DNA from: Takifugu bimaculatus | Taxonomy: Eukaryota; Chordata; Actinopteri; Tetraodontiformes; Tetraodontidae | Direction: 5' to 3' | Assembly (NCBI GenBank): GCA_004026145.2 | Contig: CP034991.1 | Coordinates: 3,990,794-4,054,793, forward strand | DNA: 64,000 nucleotides | Shown here: positions 34,173 to 47,022 of the stretch, piece by piece | How positions within the stretch are numbered: position 1 is the first letter of the stretch | Layout: the number at the start of each line of letters is the position of its first letter | Position numbers and translations under genes: made by a program | The notes under the pieces: generated by a model | Told to the model about the DNA's origin: nothing | What the model saw: the letters and a program-made list of their open reading frames with translations, nothing else | Databases searched by the model: none

Positions 34173-37100
34173 CGACGATGTACCTCTGATCCTGACCTGG
34201 GACGAAGCAAACAGCGGTCTGCTTAACGAGGACACTGAGCGGAGGGACGAAAGTAAGTTTGTCCTCTCATCTTCCAGCCCTTCTTGTTAGATTGATATTA
34301 TTAATATTATTGATACAGTACAATCGAGATGCGCGCTGGTGCTACGCCGAATGTCTCGAACCGAACCGGCTAATTACAACCCTTTTAACCGGGAGGGTGT
34401 TGGCCGCAACTTTCTGATCATTTTAAACTGCAACAAGTGGAGCTGTTGCCTTTTGAACCCCATTTAATGACATACCGTGAGCAAAACACTCCTCGTAAAG
34501 CCATCTAAATCCTCTCAGTTGTTTTACTTTTAACCAAATGAGAAGCAGACGCTGATTTCCCTCCAACGACGAGAGGATCCGGGGTAGTTTGTTTAAGTAT
34601 GCTTTCATGGAAATATTGTGGCTCATATACAAGCAGCACGTTGCCCAGCAACTATTGTTGTCAACTGCGGTATGTTTGTGTTGCTCTGTTTACCGGATGT
34701 TGTCTGAAAGCTTTGAATGTTGTTGACAGGCAGCTATCACGCGGACCTGCTGCATATGTAGGTCACATGACTTCCATCGTTTCCCAGGACCGAGTGTGAC
34801 TGTATGCTAGTTACATGTATGTTATCCATGCATCCGCGCAGCCGTAATAATCCATCTACCCTTGTGCATGCGCGGCTAAATGATCCAGATGGAGACTGCT
34901 GCCTCAGCAGAGCGGGCCTCCATCAGCCCCTTTATGGTGCCCGTGGGCAGCATGCCTGTCAATGTCTCACTCTATATGTGACCTTGTGACTGTGTATGAG
35001 CTAACTGGGTCTTTCTCCCTACCTTGGAAAGCTGCAAGGTTTTTTTTTGACAAGATATCTTGGAATGGGAAACAGGGAGGGGTTGTTTTCTGTCCGCTTT
35101 TGGAGCCTCTGGGGGCTAAAAAAAAAAAGAGTTACAAACCTCTAAGAGCAAGAAAGAAGCGTTTGTTGCAACGGACTCAGTTATAAAACTCATGCCTGGA
35201 TAGAACTTTGATGTCAATACTCATCGTTGGCGGCAGGGGGCCACTTGGATCAGCGCAGAAGTAGGTTTTTTTTGTGTCTGAGGGCAGTCATGACTGCTGT
35301 GATTGTTGTGTTTTAGTGAGCTGGAACCCATGATGTTTTGGACCACAAGCAGGCCCTAAACATGTCATTGTTCTCATACAAATGCAGATGGGAGATGAGA
35401 TCACACAGGACAGAAACGCTGTCGCTCTCTCAGAATAACAGCCGGGCTGCTGCTGGACTGGGTTTAATCTGTGGGTTAAGATGGTTACACAGGCTGTCCA
35501 GTCCTCTCAATTGTTCTTTTGACTCAATGCAAATTGTTGTTTTGTCATTTTGATGCTTTGTTGCTCTTAAATGAGAGAAATCACTCTTCTTCCAGCAAGT
35601 CCCAGTGTTCCTGGTCACACATGTCTGTATCCTGTCTGTGGCTGGAGGGAGGGGTAATAGACTGGATGATGTGCAAACAAAGCACTTTCTCATGGGTTTG
35701 TCACACTAGAATCAAAGTTCAATCATACAGCAGAAAACCCTGAAAGTCAGTGACGCTGTCTGTCCTCAGGAGGACTGGAAGAAACATTCTTCCGTAACCA
35801 ATCCCATTCTTAAAGGAGGATTTGCAGGATTTGAATTGTATTTGTGTTTGTGTGGATGAATATGGGCGTGTGAGGCCTCTCAGTTTGGACGCAGATTTGT
35901 GTCTGTTCCTGGAGTTTGCATCTGGAATGTTTGGCCGTGTGTCTTCAGATGTGTGTGGGTGCTGGGATAATGAGAATCCCATAATGTGAATGAGAGGAGG
36001 GCGCTTGCATGCTGTGGACTTCAGGGGATCTTATTTAACTAACGCAGCTGAGACAGACTGACAAATCCAGACTGATTAATGGAGTGCTTATGTGGGCAGC
36101 TGGCTGGTTTCCATAGTGATCTGACCTATGATGAGAGTCCAGTGGTGATCTCCTCCCTTAGCTCTCAGCTCGAGCTTGGCTGCATTGTTAGGGGTAATCC
36201 AATGTACCATGCTCTGTTTTCCAGGCGAGGGCGTTCGTTTGCCTTTAACGTTAAATATGTAGTGTTACATTAAATCTGAATTTTATTTGTATTTCTTTAT
36301 TTTTATGTTGTTTTTTTTCCAGATGGAGATGGCAACTATGACATCACAAACAATGCTGTGGTCTCTACACCCGGGCCTCAAAACTACAGATCCCAAAATG
36401 CATCTTTGCAGCAAAGCTGGGAGATGAACTACCAAGAGGCAGCTATTTACCTGCAGGTATTAAAAACTGGATTTAGAGTGAGCAAATGAAAGTCTTAATC
36501 ATTTAAAAAAAAAAAATCATATAAATGGATCTTTTACCTACCAGATGTTTTTTAAAAAAAATGCGTGTTCAATAACATTTGTGCCGTTTTTATGTGCCCA
36601 CAAAAAGGAGGGAGAGAACAATGATAAGTTTTTCACCCATCCTCGGAATGCAAAGGCCCTGGCAGCGTACCTGTTCGCGCACAACCACCTTTTCTACATG
36701 ATGGAGCTGCTGACCGGTCTCCTCCTCATGATGCTGTCGCTTTGCGAAGCTCCTGCTGTGCCCTCGCTGCGTTTGGATGTCTACGTGAGTGCATCCACAC
36801 ACACAGACACACATGCGCGCACACACGTGTGAGATATGCTGCAAAAGAGCGTTTGATGCCTCTCTAGGTCCACGCCACTCTGGAGCTGCTTGCTTTGGTT
36901 ATGGTGGCGTTCGAGCTATGCATGAAACTTCGATGGTTAGGCTTCCACACCTTCATCCGACACAAGAGGACTATGGTGAAGGTAATGCACACACGATGAG
37001 GACCCTCCTGAACGGTTTAAAAGTCAGAGGTTCTCATTTTGTGCTTCTGTGCAGACGTGCTGTGCTGAAGCTTCAGTTTGTGGAGGCCATCGTGGTTCTG

Positions 37101-40100
37101 ATCAGGCAGACCTCTCACATGCGAGTGACCCGAGCTCTGAGGCCCATTTTCCTGGTGGACTGCAGATACTGTGGTGCCGTCCGCAGGTACAAAAGGACAG
37201 TTTGATTTGAAGCCACAGTGGAGCGTGCTCATACTCTCACTGCTTTGTTCCGAATGACTTCAGGAGAGAACAAACCTACAAACAGCGTTTAACAGTTACT
37301 AGTGTTTCCTCCAATCAGGAACTTGCGTCAGATCTTCCAGTCACTTCCACCATTTATCGATATCCTCCTATTGCTGCTTTTCTTCATGGTTATATTTGCT
37401 ATATTAGGTAAGAAAACACCCTATTTTGAAAGTCAACCAATACTATATGCTTTTTCTATTTTAAAAAAACGGCTAAATCTGACAATAAAAGAGTCTGTTG
37501 TCTTTCGGTTTCGGTGTTTGTCCTTCCAGGTTTCTGCCTCTTCTCTACGAACTCCTCTGACCCGGTATGATGACTCTTTATTTTCTCTGTGTTATTTCCC
37601 TTGTTTTTTAATGTGTGTGTGTGTCTTTCGCTCTGCAGTACTTCAGCACACTGGAAAACAGCCTCGTCAGTCTGTTCGTGCTCTTGACCACAGCTAAGTA
37701 AGTTTAGCAATACTTTCAGTTCCTGTTGGTTCATTCCAGAACTCTTTGAAAATGGGATTTATTTTACCAAAAATACTTTTTAATAAAAAGAATTGCACAG
37801 TGTGGCTTGTTACGTCTTTTATATTTATAGGCTTGCATTCTGCTGGCTGTAATTCTGCCTTTAGAGCATCATGAGTCGTTTTCTTATTTCTTTTTTGTAG
37901 TTTCCCTGATGTGATGATGCCAGCATACTCCAAGAACCGCTGGTCCTGTGTGTTCTTCATCGTTTACCTCTCCATAGAGCTCTATTTCATCATGAATTTG
38001 GTACTGTGAGGCTTTTAGAAACCGTCCTGTTATGCGCTCAGCATGGGTTCAAACTGGTCAGACTGAAGGGATTTTTTTTTTTCATTGTCATTTCTGTCTC
38101 CCTTCTTGTAGCTCTTGGCTGTAGTTTTCGATACGTTTAACGACGTGGAGAAGATGAAGTTTAAATCTCTGCTGCTTCACAAACGCTCTGCCATCGACCA
38201 CGCCTTCCAGCTGTTAGTGAGCCGACAGGTGGGCCCTCACTGCTCTGTATACTGCACGCGTGTGCGTGTGTGTGAGTTCATTTCAAGCTTTCTTTGTCAC
38301 ACCTCTACTCTCATTGCTGCCGTTGTCTTTCAGAGGCCGATGGGCGTGTCGATGAAACAATTTGACGGTCTGATGAGATTTTACAGACCACGTATGTCTG
38401 CCAGAGACCGCTTCCTCACTTATAAAGCTCTGAACACATCAGGAGCTCCTATGCTCAGGTGACACACTTACTTTAAAAGGTCCGATATATAATTTAAGAG
38501 ATGCATTTGTAAGCATTGTAATTAAATGGCTTTTCTTTCCTGCTTTAGTATACAAGACTTTTATAAGTTTTACCAGGTCACTGGTCTTAAATGGAAGGTA
38601 AGTTGCTTCACATTTGTCACATGTAGTTAATATATATTTATTTTTGGGATGTTTTTTCACTACAATACTTGCGTGTGTGGCTCAGGCACGACGCAGCGGA
38701 GAACATTGGTTTGATGACCTTCCCCACACAACCTTCCTCATCTTCAAAGGTTCAGACTCTCTTCAATCCTGTTTACCCAATGCAACACATCGACCACTCT
38801 TTCCTGATTATCATGGCTTTTCTTTCTCCTTTCAGGCATCCACCTGCTTGTGAAGTCTAAGGCCTTCCAGTACATCATGTGTAGGTGTAAAGCTGTACAT
38901 TCGCACTGCTGTCTTCTGAGATATTGAGGTAAATGTTTTCCTTCGTCTGTTGCAGATGTGGTGGTGGCCATCAACGGGGTGTGGATCCTCCTGGAGACGT
39001 ACACGCTCAACAGTACGATCTTGCGTAGCCTCTGAACACAAATGCTGGAGGAAAGTATTTTCCACTACAGATGTGTCTTCTTTATCCTCTTGCAGATGGA
39101 TTTTCTGGGTTCAAAATTGTTCCCTGGAGTTACATTGTTTTTCTGACAAGTGAGTGTGCTGCTCGCCATCTTTCTCTCCCGTACGAACTCTCAAAACTGC
39201 CCTTTGCCTGCACTCAGCTGGCTTCTTGTCTTCTTCCTATTAGTTTATGGTGTAGAGGTGTTGTTGAAACTTTTGGGCCTGGGACCGATGGCTTATTTCA
39301 GCTCTGGTTGGAATCTGTGAGTAATAAACTAAACCCTGGGTTAAATGATCGGCTGTTAAGCTGTCTTGACCCACGTGCATCGCTTACCTTTTGTCCAGGT
39401 TTGACTTCTCCGTGACAGTATTTGCTTTCCTGGGCCTGATCGCTCTTGCCTTCAATATGGAGCCCTTTTATTTCATTGTGGTCCTCCGACCGCTTCAGCT
39501 GCTCCGGTAAATTACTTTTCCAGTTCTTGACATGATTGCAGAATAGACCCAATCCCTTTTTGTCTGTCAGCAAAATGCTAATAAATTTTGCAGGTTGTTT
39601 AAGATTAAGCAGAGGTACCGTAACGTGCTGGACACAATGTTCGAGCTCTTCCCAAGGATGGCAAGCCTCGGTTTGACCCTAATCATCTTCTACTACTCCT
39701 TTGCTATTGTTGGAATGGAGTTATTTGCTGATGTCGTTTATCCCAACTGCTGCACGTGAGCCAATTATCTGCAGTTTTAAGCACATTGCTGCATATGAGC
39801 TGATTTACCATTACACACCTGTTTGCTAAATATTTGATGTTTGTTCCATTTCGTTTGTCTTCTCGCAGCGGCAGCACAGTGGCAGAGTCCTACAAACAGG
39901 TCAACAAAACGATTGGGAACAAAACTGTGTTAGAAGAAGGCTACTATTATCTCAATAACTTCAACCACATTCTTAGCAGCTTTGGTGAGGAGTGGATTTC
40001 AAACCGTATTTGGGGTGTCATATTTGTGCGTTTTATGTTTTCCTCGGTGAAATGTCCTGTTTCTTTGCAGTGACTCTGTTTGAGCTGACTGTGGTCAATA

Positions 40101-41158
40101 ACTGGTACATCACCATGGTAAGATCCAAATATTTACATTCACATATTGACCCTCACTATTCTGGAGATGGCGCTGATCAATAGGGGGCGCTGTTCAGCTG
40201 CTGCTGTGTTTAATTCCCAACAGGAAGGAATTACTTCTATGACAAATCACTGGAGCCGGCTGTATTTCATGACCTTCTATATAGTTACCATGGTGAGGGC
40301 TGTGAAAGTTCACTGTCCTTTATGTGGTTTTGATGTTATTTTGTAAACGTTTGCGTTGATGCTTGTGAACGCCACCATGTGCGTCACTGATATTGTGACC
40401 GTTCACTCTCCAGGTGGTGATGACCATTATTGTGGCTTTTATTCTGGATGCCTTCGTTTTCCGCATGAATTACAGTCGGAAGAACCGAGAACCGCTGGAG
40501 AAACCAGAGGGTGGGATGGATTTTATTAGATTTCAAATGGTTTGCTAAGTTGAAGCTGAGGTAGAGACTTGGAGAAGGGAAAGAATCAATGATATATTGG
40601 AGCCACCATTACTTACTCAGTTTAGAGTGTGTCTGCATGTTGTGAAGCGGCCACTAATCTGTTTTTTTCCCTCCTCCCTCTGTGCAATTGTAGATGAGAA
40701 CGGCATTGTGTTTGAAGTAGAGGTGAGTCGTGATGAAGCTCTGGCCTCTCTGGAGTTCTACAAACACATTTGTCCAGGACCGTCCTCCATCAGCTCTCTG
40801 CAAGGTGTCCTCCAAGCCATGGACAGAGGCGGGGTAGGATAGCACAGTCAGGTCTCCATTCTCTTCATGAAACTTCTACTTACCTGCTTTTCACTTCGGT
40901 GTGTGTTGTGTACAGCACTTGTCTCTAGTGTACCAAGGTCGTAGGTCAAGAACCAAGACCGACCTCAGCATGAAAATGTATGAGGAGGAGATACAGGTAA
41001 GAAAATCAAGGCAGTCTGTAACTGATGGTTTAGACGATCATACTCTGATTCTGTTCCACACCTTCATTATTCAGGAGTGGTACACTGAGTATTCAAGGGA
41101 GAGCCTTCCTGAGCAAGACCAAAGCCTCCAGCCACATCCAGGAGATGCTGCCCTGTGA
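34162..41158 (+). CDS. tpcn1: Two-pore channel 1 (one frame break)
   Basis: Twenty-six coding exons: 34162-34252, 36323-36456, 36608-36784, 36868-36981, 37055-37186, 37319-37407, 37530-37564, 37639-37697, 37901-38000, 38112-38228, 38334-38458, 38549-38597, 38686-38749, 38836-38880, 38956-39012, 39096-39149, 39244-39316, 39399-39506, 39594-39755, 39869-39984, 40071-40117, 40224-40292, 40414-40510, 40694-40833, 40916-40996 and 41075-41158; about 805 residues (human 816). Two six-helix repeats form a dimeric Na+/Ca2+ channel of endolysosomes gated by PI(3,5)P2, voltage and NAADP. Visible marks are the N-terminal acidic dileucine-type signal (DDDVPLI), the lipid-binding RRNLRQIF segment, pore filters TAN (about 275-277) and VNN (about 642-644), and the second S4 (LRPLQLLRLFKIKQRYR). 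Exon 5 has one extra base near 37061. Tail-to-tail with slc8b1, as in human. AATAAA at 41761. Confidence 0.95.
36799..36830 (+). repeat. Imperfect (CA)n after tpcn1 exon 3 donor
   Basis: CA-rich sequence interrupted by GA and GCGC begins 14 bases after the exon end at 36784. Confidence 0.75.
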
Positions 41159-42115
41159 CCCGTCTTCCTTCCTAGAGCCCCGACTCGACTCACAGACTGA
41201 ACCTCACAGCATCAACTAACACCGTCACAGCAGTCTGGACTCCTCTCGCCTCTAGGTGTATTTTATGTTCCTCTGACACTCTGGAGCCTTTTGGACTGAA
41301 CACAGAGCAAGCCGAGTAAGAGATGAGCCCATCCTGGAGCTGTCAGTACAGCCGTGTGTCCCTACCAGGCGTCACGAACAGTGTAAAGACTGCAGTAATT
41401 AGAACCAGAGAGCTTTACTACAGTATACTGTGTACTATACGTGTACTGCTGTAGGCCTTTTGTGACCTATTATGTATTTTAGAACTTACACCCGATGCCT
41501 TAGTTCACTGGCGCATAATGATCAGTATTAACACGCAGACTAAGCCCTCTTAAGACTGAAAGTAACGCTCCATTTTAACACCAATATGATGTGTCTCGTA
41601 CCTAACAGAAAATACTTTTATATAACTTCCTGTTCTGTAATTAGTCGAAGTGGAATTTTATTAAACTCCTCAAACTGTTAATGTATGTTTCCTTCGCCGT
41701 AGTGCAGCGATTTGCTTAATAATTTAACATAATACCACAACTCCAATATATTAAAAAAGCAATAAAATATTTTAATTCTCCCAAAGCAGCTGGGCACGAG
41801 TTCAAAAACGCTTGATTGGCAGTGCATCTTAGTTTGTTCCAGGGTTTTGTTTTTTAAAATTCATTCTTAAAAAGTTTGATTTGCTTTAAAGTGTCACAAC
41901 AAGCTCCGGTCGGCACAAATGTGATTCGTTAAAAAGGGCACACCGTCCCAGTTTCATTTCTCCCTGAGAACAGCGGTTCCTTATTTGTTATTTTTTGTTG
42001 TTTCACGCGTTCTGTCACAGTTCATATAAATAATGCAGTTGTCGTAGTTTGTAATGAAGAATGTTCTAGTGTGTTGTTGAATCACGGTAGGATTTTCCTC
42101 TGCATATCGCCGACC
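41159..42115. other. Convergent 3' UTRs of tpcn1 (+) and slc8b1 (-)
   Basis: No coding sequence. tpcn1 has AATAAA at 41761-41766 on +. TTTATT at 41657-41662 is an AATAAA on the - strand that could serve slc8b1. If both are used, the two 3' UTRs overlap by about 100 bases or more. Confidence 0.5.
41761..41766 (+). terminator. Candidate tpcn1 polyadenylation signal
   Basis: AATAAA about 600 bases after the tpcn1 stop codon. Confidence 0.5.
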
Positions 42116-45100
42116 TCAGATGTGGATCTTCCCAAATTCTGTGAGCAGTGCGACAAGAAGGAAGGCGGCGTAGAAGACGAGGAGAAAGATCCCGTAGCCC
42201 CGATCCAAGTGGAAGCGGCTCAGTGGGATGGTGATGAAGGACAGCGCCAAAGACAGTCCCAGAGCTCCTGTGAGGATCCAAGTCAGCAAGCCCTCTGCTT
42301 CAAACTGTAGAGCGGAAAAGATGAATAATGCTGCCTCCAAAACCGTCGCAACGTTACACAACTGCTGATTCTGTGACTCACCTGAACATCTGACTGTGTT
42401 TTAATCATCTGCACCAGACATCCCAGGCCCACACCGAACAGCATGTCTGTGGGAATTTGAGTCAAGGAGGTCGTAAAAAATTGGTGCGTTTCCATACCGA
42501 CAATGAGTTCTTTTGGAACAAACAAGGATACTGAAAATGATGCCTCCGAAGCAGGCAGATATCGCCATCTGTGGGTACCCCTGCTTGGCAACGGTGATGT
42601 CAGAGAAGCAATCTGCCAAAGAGATGAACGGGGTTTAACACAAGGTTATGGGTCTGTGGCTGCAGGGTGAAATGCGCGTATCACCTCCGATGCTGTTGCC
42701 CCAGGCCAAAAGAGTGAGGCCCAACACGGTGTTACTGAGACTGAGCACCACGCCCAGCATGTGCAGGACACTGACCACCTCGGAGGCGGCGGCGCTGATC
42801 AGCACGGCGCTGGCCATGAAGCCCAACACTGCAAACACCTGGAATAAGCACACAAGCGAGACAGCACATTTGATCATGGCTGCTATAATAGATGATCGCA
42901 TGACATGGACATAACACTGGCTTCTGTCTGAATATCAAAAAAAAAAAAAGATTAAACATCCTCCAATCCTTTAATAATGGAAGTGTTCTTACGGGATGAT
43001 ATTTTGGGGGACAGTCATTGGAGGTGGAGCAGAAGACAATAGCAGACAGGAAGAGCCCCAGGAGGAGAATAAGCAGCCAGAGAGGAAACTCGCCCTGGAT
43101 CTTATAATCTCCATCTTGATTGAAAAGTCAGGGAAGACAAGAGAAGTAAAAAAATAATTTTGTAATGTGTCATGCTGCGTAAATATTCACAGGTGAGGCA
43201 CTTACACACTCCAGACTGGAAGGCAAGTACACACACCAGAGGGGCGGTGATCAGATGGAGGCAGTTTAGCGGGCGTCTCCAGTTTTTATCTTCTTTATCA
43301 GGGTCGACTACAGGGATGCAGAGCAGCAGCAGGACCTCCACGGGCGTCTGACAGCAACGACATCGTTCAGGGCAAACCTCAGCAGACACCTCTGAGACAT
43401 GGCATCCTACACACCTTCAGTACTTTGAAGACTCTCCAGCTCCACGGTTTCCTCCTCCACTTCCTGCTGTCCACTGGGTTCAGAGAGGTCAGCAGGATCT
43501 GACAAGTAGACTCAGTGGATGGTAAGAGCTGGCCTGTACTCCGACTCTGAAACACACACACACACACACACACACGTGCCCATCACTGGAGAGCCTAAAT
43601 GCACCATTTTGATGCCCGTGAAATGCTGCGGGTCTACCATATTCTTGTTGAATGCTCCCATCGAACAAGCAAGGAACGTCATCATCCGAGGACTCCGACG
43701 AGTGAATCTCTGCAAAAGCAGACGATGCTTTCTTTTTAAACTGATATTTATTTCTTCTTTTCATTGGCTGCCTGTCTGTGTGTTTGTGACTATAACCTGG
43801 GACAGAAGTGCTCTCACTGCTAGCCAGCATCAAACGTTTCTGACGTTGGTAGATGAACGAACTGACGATAACTATGACGACATACACCACATAGAGGCTC
43901 AGATACCCTGGAAAATAGAGAGGCTTCAGTCCCATCGTACAGCTGCTGTTCTCTTCATTCCTGACTGGACCACTGAATGTGCAGGTGAGTGTGTGTGTGA
44001 GAGTACCTAAAGTCTCGCCCAGGCTCGTGGTCCGTCTGAACAACATGAGGAAAGTCCAAAACACCGCCACCATGTAGAAGCTGACGTCACGCAAAAACGG
44101 ACGGGACGCCACCACGAAGGGCTTCACCAGCGCCACCGAACCTGCAACCACTGTGGTGACAAATATACCTGCTCCTGTGGGGGGAGGAAGACGGAGCGAG
44201 CAGAATGAGGATGAGCAGGTTTCCAGTTGCTGTTCTTCGTACATCCTAAATCGGGAGGTCCAACACTTGCATTTCACCAGCAAAGTGAAGACATTTTAGC
44301 TGGCGCTAAAAACTACAAAGGGCTGATTGACCTACGATAAGGGTCAGGGGTTTAGTTAGATGGTTGGGGTAAGAATCTGGAAAATGAATTGTGTGTTTAC
44401 CCCCGATTAAGCATGAGACTTTGCCTACCAAATAAAGCTCCGACAGCCAGCCCGGCAGTGTTTGGGTGGGAGAAAGCTGCGATTGCACTGAAGATGTCTG
44501 GAGCTCCATTACCAAGAGCCAGAAACGTCACGCCCTCAGCAAAAAAAAAAGCAGTCAAGGAATACATTTTTCCAATGTTACGCTGCTGGTGGACGCACAG
44601 TGGACGCAGGTCAAGGATACAGCCACGTTGTGGGAAAGGTGCAGGCAGGTGGAGATGGCCGAGAGGTTGGGACAAAAACTGCAGAGGGAGAGAAAATGTG
44701 GGAAAATGGTGAGCAAGCTTTAAATAATTGCAATTTACATCCTATTTTTTGAATAGCCTAGCGTTAAAACCAGTGTCTGTAAAGTGCAGCTTAAGTGAGA
44801 GATAAGAGGAAGCAGAACAAGTGCTTGCTTTAACGGAAATTTAAAGCTTTAGCCTTGGTGTGGGAACATATTTGTGCACCCGAGTGTGTCTTTGTGTGTG
44901 TGTGTGTGTGTGTTTGTGTTAAATACGTTTGAATATGCCATAATTAACGGGAATAATCAATGATCTACTGAAAAATGTGGAATATTCTGGCAATGCGAAA
45001 CACTTACAACTTTGATGCTGTCAGTCCAAGAATAACGAATAAAAACAGCAGCCAGATAATCTGTGGAGCAGCAGGGACAAAAAGACAAATATTCTTGTTC

Positions 45101-45574
45101 AGAAAAGACCAATTTGAATGTTAACTGATGCAGATTTTATAATAACAACTCTGAGACTTCCTCTAATGTGGGTATTTTTTATGTTGCAAAAGTGGAGGGC
45201 TCTATGTTCACACATGTGTTGAGCAAAGAAGAATGTGTGAGCAGAGCAAGACAGTTCTCCAAAGGTGTGGCTCCTCTTAGCATTTCTTTTAAGCATAGTT
45301 TTACATGTATACACACACACAGACACACATAGACCTTACACATAGGGTGATTGTGAGGGGCGTGAGGTTGGGAGGCAGCAGACAGAAGGCAACTTGAAGG
45401 TAGTCGATGAAGCCATCTACCATGTTACAGTCAGGTGTTTTCTTCACAAAGGCACATCGGCCATCGCTGCTGATGTTCATCACACTGTGGCACTGAACAC
45501 ACACAAAACATTATAATAACTCCTCATTGGTGTTTACTGAACATTGCACACACACACACACACCCACCCACCCA

Positions 45575-45615
<41 letters not shown>

Positions 45616-46049
45616 AATTTTGACAGTGTTGCTTCCCACATCTTAAAATAGCCTTAATCTAACGAGATGAAATGATCTCTTCCAAAACTATATTTGCTAT
45701 ATGAGTCCAGCTGACATGCTTGTCACACATTTCAAACATTAATCGTGCAAGGCTTCCTCATCATGTGACAACTGGACAAACCTGCTGACAACCTGGCAGC
45801 TTGATATGAATCTGTTTAGAGCAGATTTACCACTAAATCTGCAGCCCAGAGGCTGAAAAGATGTTTGTTCCCAGCAGCACCAACCTCATCGCCGTTGTTG
45901 TTGTAGTTAAACGTCGTGGCTAACGTGCTGTCGAGGGATCTTGTGGCTAAACCGACTTCAGGCTGAGCCCTGCTGGTTCCGGAGGCGAAAGCAACTGGCT
46001 GGTGGCAGGACAGCACCAGCAAAAGTGACAGAAAAATAGAAAAAGGCAT
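42116..46049 (-). CDS. slc8b1: Mitochondrial Na+/Ca2+ exchanger NCLX (one frame break)
   Basis: Fifteen exons on the - strand, in transcript order: 46049-45885, 45492-45340, 45060-45008, 44678-44621, 44534-44429, 44174-44007, 43907-43797, 43709-43638, 43546-43415, 43347-43206, 43114-42993, 42838-42685, 42612-42532, 42446-42382 and 42304-42116; about 589 residues (human 584). NCLX exports matrix Ca2+ in exchange for Na+ across the inner mitochondrial membrane. Both alpha repeats are intact: GNGAPD at about 151-156 in the first and GNSIGD at about 474-479 in the second, each in hydrophobic helices. The N-terminus is a hydrophobic leader (MPFSIFLSLLLVLS). The cytosol/matrix loop holds VVDPDKEDKNWRRPLNCLHL, and the C-terminus is LLVALLTEFGKIHI. 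Exon 9 has one extra base near 43514: frame one gives EYRPALTIH and the next gives ESTCQILLTSLNPVD, both family-like. Confidence 0.94.
43552..43575 (-). repeat. (GT)n on slc8b1 sense strand before exon 9
   Basis: (CA)n on +, so (UG)n in the transcript, ending about 5 bases before the exon 9 acceptor (exon starts at 43546). Confidence 0.9.
44893..44912 (+). repeat. Short (GT)n in slc8b1 intron 3
   Basis: About ten GT units. Confidence 0.8.
45547..45610 (+). repeat. (CA)n/(CCCA)n compound repeat in slc8b1 intron 1
   Basis: CA units interrupted by CCCACCCA units, 55 bases upstream (in transcript terms) of exon 2. Confidence 0.9.
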
Positions 46050-47022
46050 GATTCGCTTTATCCTGGGTTGTGTTCATTCTAGCTGTACTTTAAACGGAGA
46101 GTGTTGAGCTCCCCTCGATTAGCGATCCTGCCACCATATTTCAATTAAAACCGATTAACATGAATTTAAAAAAAATTAAAAGTATTTCTCTGTAAAAGCC
46201 AGGGTGTTTGTTTCAGATGTATTTAAATGACTGAACGTTGATCGGCTGAACATAGTGTGCGTTTTCGACTGAAGCCCCGCCCACAAGAGACGTGCTGCCT
46301 TTAATGACTCCTGGGAAACTTGGAATCTTTAACCGTCTACTCGGAAGCGGTAGTAAGGCATCTGCATAGAAACATTATTTCTTTTTATATAGTGGGGTGC
46401 AATACAATCCTGGTATTGAAAGGTAATTTAAACTCATGCAATGTGTTTATAGAGAAAATAATATTTACAATTATTGTTCTTTTGAGTCTTCCCCATGTTC
46501 AAACGCGCCGTACAAATTTTTACCACATTAAAATTACGTCCCTAAAGGTTCTCCAAGCTTGTGACCTGTAGTCCACTTCGTTTATGCTTATGTTGTTTTG
46601 TTCATACATTAAAGCAACCGCTGGAATTTTGACTCATTGGAAATTGACTTAAATTTCATTCATCCACTTCCCAATTCTTTTAAATCACAGATCAACAAGA
46701 CAAAATATTATTAGACATTTTGGGTATGTTTATTTATACATGCACAAAATACAAAAGTTACAAAAATATCAGTCCTCAAAAATAAAATAAAACAAATCCT
46801 CACATGAAAATCATGTTAATAGTTTTTTATACAGGCAGGATTCCATTTATTAAAGTTGAAGTAAGGCACAATAATGCCAGTTCAGGTGGTGGGTTCATCT
46901 GTTTTCAGGGAACACTTCGGTCTTGTGTCGGCTGGTCATACACCAGTGCAGCATCTAGTGCTGGAGTACTGGGATCATAGCAACCTCTGGCCTGCCTGGT
47001 TACCACAGGACACAAGTCTTGT
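46050..47022. other. slc8b1 upstream region and dehydrogenase 3' UTR
   Basis: 46050-46330 lies just upstream of the slc8b1 start and should contain its promoter. 46330-46720 shows nothing I recognise. TTTATT at 46729-46734 is AATAAA on the - strand, about 290 bases past the dehydrogenase stop codon, and probably ends that gene. Confidence 0.5.
46729..46734 (-). terminator. Candidate dehydrogenase polyadenylation signal
   Basis: AATAAA on the - strand, about 290 bases beyond the stop codon at 47023. Confidence 0.5.
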
